A DNA stretch of 64,000 nt from RHLJ01 sp965212165. Its GTDB lineage: Bacteria > Bacteroidota > Rhodothermia > Balneolales > Balneolaceae. The stretch is from the NCBI GenBank assembly GCA_965212165.1, contig OZ243096.1, forward strand, positions 2,790,001 to 2,854,000. Reading direction: 5' to 3'. Shown here one piece after another: positions 62,382 to 64,000 of this stretch; position 1 is the first letter of the stretch; each line of letters begins with the position of its first letter. The notes beneath the pieces were generated by a model. That model was not told where the DNA came from, searched no databases, and was given only the letters and a program-made list of their open reading frames with translations. The position numbers and the translations under genes are program-made.

Positions 62382-64000
62382 TCTCCAAGTCTTTAAAGAT
62401 ATCCAATACATTAATCTCAATATTTTTCAGCCTCCTATTCTTATGTACCCCTATATTTGCACAGAATAATGAAAATGATGAATTTGAGGTTTTCCTTTCT
62501 TTTCGTCATAGGGGAGTAATTGACAATCTTGTAGTCTCTTATTATAAAAGTGATGAATTTTTTCTACCACTTAATGAACTTTTCAATGTCTTTGAAATAG
62601 AGATTAATTCAAACGGTTTACAAACAAATGGTAATTTTTCTGCCAATCAAATACCTTATTCTATTGATTTAGAAAAACAAATTATTCAATTTGGAAACGA
62701 AACATTCACACTCACTAAGGAAGATTTCTTAGTTAAAGAACTAGATAGCTATCTAAGAATTTCTCGTTTTAGTGAAGTTTTTGATCTTAATTTTGATGTT
62801 GACTTTAACAGCCTATCTCTTAGTCTACAAACAGATGTAGAACTACCTGCTGTAGCAAGAACTCTTCGAAATAGAACTAGAAGGATTACCGATAGATCAA
62901 TAGATGAGGCGTTTCACCCTCTGCTTCAAAATTCATCGAAAAATTTTATTGATCTAGGTTTCCTAGATTATAGTCTATCATCAAATATTAGGACGGATCA
63001 AACTAGCTATAATTACAATTCATCAATAGGAATGAAGATTGCAGGTGGTGATCTTCAAGGCTCATTTTTTGGAACATATACTAACCAATTTTCAACCTTT
63101 TCCACTAATAGATTTAGGTGGCAATTTATTAATAGGAATAGCAAACTATTAAGTAGAGTAATTATTGGGCAAACATCAATGGATGGAGTTTTACCAAACT
63201 CTTATACAGGTATAAGAATTACAAATGAACCTATTGAAGCTAGACAAGTATTTGATGAATTTGAAATTGAAGGATCGACTTTTCCGGAGTCAGAAATTGA
63301 GCTTTATGTTAATAATTCATTAGTCGATTTCAGCACAGCTGATGATATTGGGAACTACCGATTTCTAACCCCAATAAGCTATGGTTCATCACAACTCAGT
63401 CTTAAGATTTTTGGGCCAACTGGACAAGTTTTGGAGCAAAGAAAAAGAATTCAAGTCCCTTTTACATTTATTCCAGAAGGAGAGCTTAACTATGTAATAA
63501 ATGCTGGTAGACTTGATAATCCAATTATAGGTTCAACAGTACGTAATAATGTAATTCAAGCCAATACAGGTTATGGAATAACCAATTGGCTTACTACTAA
63601 AGTTGGAGTAGAGTATTATGAAAATTTAAATACTACAAATTCTACCATTTTTACTTCATTGGTTTCAGCGAGATTTCTATATAACTATATTTTAAACCTG
63701 CAGGCAGTTTCTAATTCATTCTATCGCGCTTCAATTAATGCTGTTTACCCAAATGCAGCAAGTGTTAATCTTGGTTATACCGATTATATCTCAAAAGCTT
63801 CATTACTTAATACTGCTGGAAATGATAAACAAATTAATGCAAGTTTATTTTATCCATTAAAATTTTTAAAGATACCACTTAACTTTAGAGTTAGTAGTTT
63901 TTCACGTTATAGAGATAATAATGTATCAACAACTTTTAGAACAGATTTAAGTGTAAGACTTCAGAAATTCAATTTCAGATTTGGATATAGTGATAGACTT
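62378..64000 (+). CDS. Outer-membrane usher protein (3' end beyond window)
   Basis: Reading from the GTG at 62378 gives 541 codons open to the window end. Signal peptide near FLCTPIFAQ. The N-terminal domain (VFLSFRHRGVIDNLVVSYYKSDEFFLPLNELF) is not the FimD type and looks like the CS1/CooC-like or divergent usher group. The barrel-plug region carries VELYVNNSLVDF-type (EIELYVNNSLVDF) and the usher signature FIPEGELNYVINAGR, followed by barrel strands (GYGITNWLTTKVGVEYYENL). The sequence was cut by the window, not by mutation. Confidence 0.85.
   Translation, partial: MISKSLKISNTLISIFFSLLFLCTPIFAQNNENDEFEVFLSFRHRGVIDNLVVSYYKSDEFFLPLNELFNVFEIEINSNGLQTNGNFSANQIPYSIDLEKQIIQFGNETFTLTKEDFLVKELDSYLRISRFSEVFDLNFDVDFNSLSLSLQTDVELPAVARTLRNRTRRITDRSIDEAFHPLLQNSSKNFIDLGFLDYSLSSNIRTDQTSYNYNSSIGMKIAGGDLQGSFFGTYTNQFSTFSTNRFRWQFINRNSKLLSRVIIGQTSMDGVLPNSYTGIRITNEPIEARQVFDEFEIEGSTFPESEIELYVNNSLVDFSTADDIGNYRFLTPISYGSSQLSLKIFGPTGQVLEQRKRIQVPFTFIPEGELNYVINAGRLDNPIIGSTVRNNVIQANTGYGITNWLTTKVGVEYYENLNTTNSTIFTSLVSARFLYNYILNLQAVSNSFYRASINAVYPNAASVNLGYTDYISKASLLNTAGNDKQINASLFYPLKFLKIPLNFRVSSFSRYRDNNVSTTFRTDLSVRLQKFNFRFGYSDRL

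Noticed and set aside
1..64000. tRNA, rRNA, CRISPR array, IS or prophage signatures
   Set aside because: No tRNA-like cloverleaf, regularly spaced repeat, transposase, integrase or phage gene was found in the intergenic regions or in the reading frames.

Overview
The window is an AT-rich chromosomal segment of a Gram-negative bacterium, most likely of the Bacteroidota/Balneolota side of the tree, with an aerobic marine Balneolaceae-like organism as my best guess. The reasons are a C-terminal type IX secretion (T9SS) sorting domain with the YPNPFNPST signature on a giant secreted protein, a DUF6090 protein, a SigZ-type sigma factor, carboxypeptidase-like regulatory domains, many SPII lipoproteins and YceI proteins. 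The placement is inference from family content. No rRNA, tRNA, IS element, integrase, phage gene or CRISPR array was seen.

Left part (1-21.6 kb), mostly housekeeping: 3'-truncated dnaG; sucD; an outer-membrane protein; the glycogen pair glgA-glgC; an ABC-2 exporter pair; an M1-peptidase-like protein without its zinc ligands, coupled to an inositol-monophosphatase/histidinol-phosphatase-like gene; a porin flanked by two YceI genes; tex; two overlapping multi-pass membrane proteins; and an unusual SDR with a four-cysteine N-terminal extension.

Middle part (21.6-45 kb), mixed metabolism: a four-domain multicopper oxidase with its copper motifs in reversed order; an argD-like aminotransferase; a Tat-linked GMC dehydrogenase pair; a 40-aa basic protein; small lipoproteins and NTF2-like proteins; threonine aldolase; a nitrilase overlapping a lycopene cyclase; flavodoxin-like and TfoX-like genes; a 44-aa peptide with 14 cysteines directly upstream of a SigZ-like sigma factor; rsmE; a BFD-like [2Fe-2S] protein overlapping dcd; and the dTDP-rhamnose operon (transcribed rfbA-rfbD-rfbC-rfbB).

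Right part (45.4-64 kb), all on the plus strand, is a surface-structure island. It holds a 2692-aa T9SS-exported protein, two paralogous three-gene cassettes resembling PilV/PilW/PilX minor pilins but without prepilin leaders, a small secreted protein, and a chaperone-usher locus (four DUF4402-like subunits, a PapD-like chaperone, and an usher running off the window). This is the most accessory and least explained stretch. The strongest candidates for an undescribed system are the twin leaderless pilin-like cassettes and the Cys-rich peptide/SigZ unit.
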